This document shows positions 7,232 to 8,014 of a DNA stretch of 8,014 bases, piece after piece (position 1 is the first letter of the stretch; every line of letters begins with the position of its first letter). Origin of the DNA: Rickettsiaceae bacterium (lineage in GTDB: Bacteria > Pseudomonadota > Alphaproteobacteria > Rickettsiales > Rickettsiaceae); the NCBI GenBank assembly GCA_028372485.1, contig JAOMYS010000047.1, forward strand, positions 1 through 8,014. The letters are read 5' to 3'. Made by a program: the position numbers and the translations under genes. The notes beneath the pieces were generated by a model. The model was not told where the DNA came from, did no database searches, and was given only the letters and a program-made list of their open reading frames with translations.

Positions 7232-7347
7232 CTATAGATAATGATTGAGATTAAGCATGCTTTTCGTGAAGAAGTATAACTAACGGAGTATTTAAGCTTG
7301 TTAATAGGTTCACTGATATCGTTTCTTCGTATTCTCTTAGATGATTC

Positions 7348-7376
7348 TTGCACAATCAGTGTTCTTGCTATATGAT
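7348..7376 (+). promoter_or_regulatory. Candidate promoter for rpoZ
   Basis: TTGCAC (7348-7353), a 17-bp spacer and TATGAT (7371-7376) place the transcription start near 7383, about 29 nt before the chosen rpoZ ATG. This start lies downstream of the alternative in-frame ATG at 7379, which favours initiation at 7412. The rest of the 180-bp spacer holds only a 10-bp palindrome, AAGCATGCTT (7253-7262), and no clear terminator for the upstream gene. Confidence 0.4.
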
Positions 7377-7398
7377 CCATGTGTAGAATTGTTTCAAA

Positions 7399-7414
7399 AA
7401 GGGAAGATTTAATG
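7399..7414 (+). promoter_or_regulatory. Strong rpoZ ribosome binding site deciding the start
   Basis: AAGGGAAG (7399-7406) lies five bases before ATG at 7412. It is the best Shine-Dalgarno sequence among the ATG-started genes here and selects the MARVTVEDC start over the ATG 33 nt upstream. Confidence 0.7.
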
Positions 7415-7762
7415 GCAAGAGTAACTGTAGAAGATTGTGTACAACAAGTTCCAAATCGGTTTGAACTCGTAATACTAGCTGCAATGAGAGCAAAGAGTAT
7501 ATATTCTGGTATTGATCCTACAGTAAATCCAGATAATGATAAAAATCCCGTCATAGCATTGCGTGAGATTGCTCATGGCAATATTGATATTGACTCCTTG
7601 AGAGAAGCAAAAATTTCTTCTCTGCAAAAAGTAACGCAAGTAGAAGAAGTGGAAGAAGAAAATGTCTATGCAGAAGCAAAAGAGCCGGTAGATGTTGAAG
7701 AAGAAGATACAGACTACTCAATTAGTGATTTAAGTGCTGACGTACAAGAGAATGAGAAGTAG
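7412..7762 (+). CDS. rpoZ: DNA-directed RNA polymerase subunit omega
   Basis: Omega wraps the C-terminal region of the beta-prime subunit and helps assemble RNA polymerase. The 116-residue product begins MARVTVEDCVQQVPNRFELV, which aligns with the E. coli start ([20 protein letters not shown]). It continues through AAMRAKSIYSG and the conserved DKNPVIALREIAHGNID (43-59). The conserved part ends near residue 70. Residues 78-116 form an acidic tail (17 of 39 are Asp or Glu), which is likely disordered and makes the protein longer than the 91 residues of E. coli. The start at 7412 matches the family N-terminus and has a strong ribosome binding site. The ATG at 7379 would add eleven residues absent from the family. 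No spoT gene follows: the next gene is convergent and its stop lies 14 bp away. Confidence 0.95.
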   Translation: MARVTVEDCVQQVPNRFELVILAAMRAKSIYSGIDPTVNPDNDKNPVIALREIAHGNIDIDSLREAKISSLQKVTQVEEVEEENVYAEAKEPVDVEEEDTDYSISDLSADVQENEK

Positions 7763-7776
7763 TGGATTGTCTATCA

Positions 7777-8014
7777 CTAATGCTCTAAGCCTTTGTTTTT
7801 TTGAGTAGCAGCAATCTGTTGGAATTTTTTAGCTCTCTCTTGCATGTTTTTCTTCTGCTGAAATGAAATACCTTTTCTAAGCTTGAATACTTCCTTATAA
7901 AGTTCTTTAATAGACATTTCGTCTATATTTGCATTTTTCAAAAACTTTTTTGTATTCCTCAGGAGCTATCTTCGTATAATCATTTTGCAATTTAACAAAA
8001 TGCTCTGATAATTT
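7777..8014 (-). pseudogene. Frameshifted 3' end of an unrecognised lysine-rich gene
   Basis: From the right edge, one minus-strand frame reads KLSEHFVKLQNDYTKIAPEE then YKKVFEK and stops at TAA 7909-7907. A second frame, closed upstream by TAG at 7968-7966, reads NANIDEMSIKELYKEVFKLR then KGISFQQKKNMQERAKKFQQ and IAATQKNKGLEH, and ends at TAG 7779-7777. Dropping one A from the A5 run at 7938-7934 joins them into a smooth helical, Lys/Gln-rich sequence (YKKVFENANIDEMSIKELYK). The matching composition supports one gene split by a one-base insertion. This may be a real mutation, a homopolymer sequencing error or programmed slippage. Alternatively, a short gene could start at the ATG at 7917 (46 residues), but it has no good ribosome binding site. 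The 5' end lies beyond the window. I recognise no family. The gene is convergent with rpoZ. Confidence 0.5.

Noticed and set aside
7241..7279. 12-codon ORF upstream of rpoZ as a leader peptide
   Set aside because: It lies upstream of the predicted rpoZ promoter, has no ribosome binding site, and this length is expected by chance.
7228..7554. Minus-strand ORF of 108 codons across the rpoZ 5' half
   Set aside because: It overlaps conserved rpoZ codons in antisense, and the plus-strand promoter and ribosome binding site explain the region better.
7763..7802. Terminator between rpoZ and the convergent gene
   Set aside because: AGTG/CACT gives only a 4-5 bp stem and the T7 run is 13 or more bases away, so it is not a convincing intrinsic terminator.

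Overview
The window looks like chromosomal DNA of an AT-rich alphaproteobacterium, most likely a flagellated intracellular member of the Rickettsiales (the Midichloria/Jidaibacter side rather than Rickettsia itself). This is inference from three things: the ThrRS, IF-3 and omega sequences are proteobacterial in character; one protein resembles a family I associate with Rickettsia-type genomes (DUF2748); and a complete flagellar export gene, flhA, is present, which classical Rickettsia lack. Coding density is moderate, spacers are AT-rich, and several genes have poor Shine-Dalgarno sequences.

Left part, minus strand: a GC-richer palindromic repeat element (about 16-136) lies downstream of infC. 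infC runs to position 733, where it appears to start with a rare AUA codon behind a good ribosome binding site. It sits 19 nt after thrS, so the two form a thrS-infC translation operon. A TTGACA-type promoter precedes thrS.

Middle, plus strand: divergent from thrS is a 173-residue protein of unknown function with a charged coiled coil carrying a 14-residue repeat. It is followed by full-length flhA, the large membrane component of the flagellar type III export gate. No other recognisable flagellar gene is present. A 31-codon reading frame starts one base after flhA and then about 215 bp of AT-rich spacer holds a convincing promoter (TTGCGT-N18-TATAAT).

Right part: a 452-residue DUF2748-like protein with a degenerate zincin-like motif (QEIGH), then rpoZ (RNA polymerase omega) with its own promoter, a strong ribosome binding site and a long acidic tail. 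Convergent with rpoZ, and running off the right edge, is the 3' end of an unrecognised lysine-rich gene. Its frame is broken by one base at an A5 run.

I see no CRISPR array, transposase, tRNA, rRNA, phage module or defence system. The observations most worth a second look are the AUA start of infC, the composite palindrome, the QEIGH protein and the frameshifted gene at the right edge.
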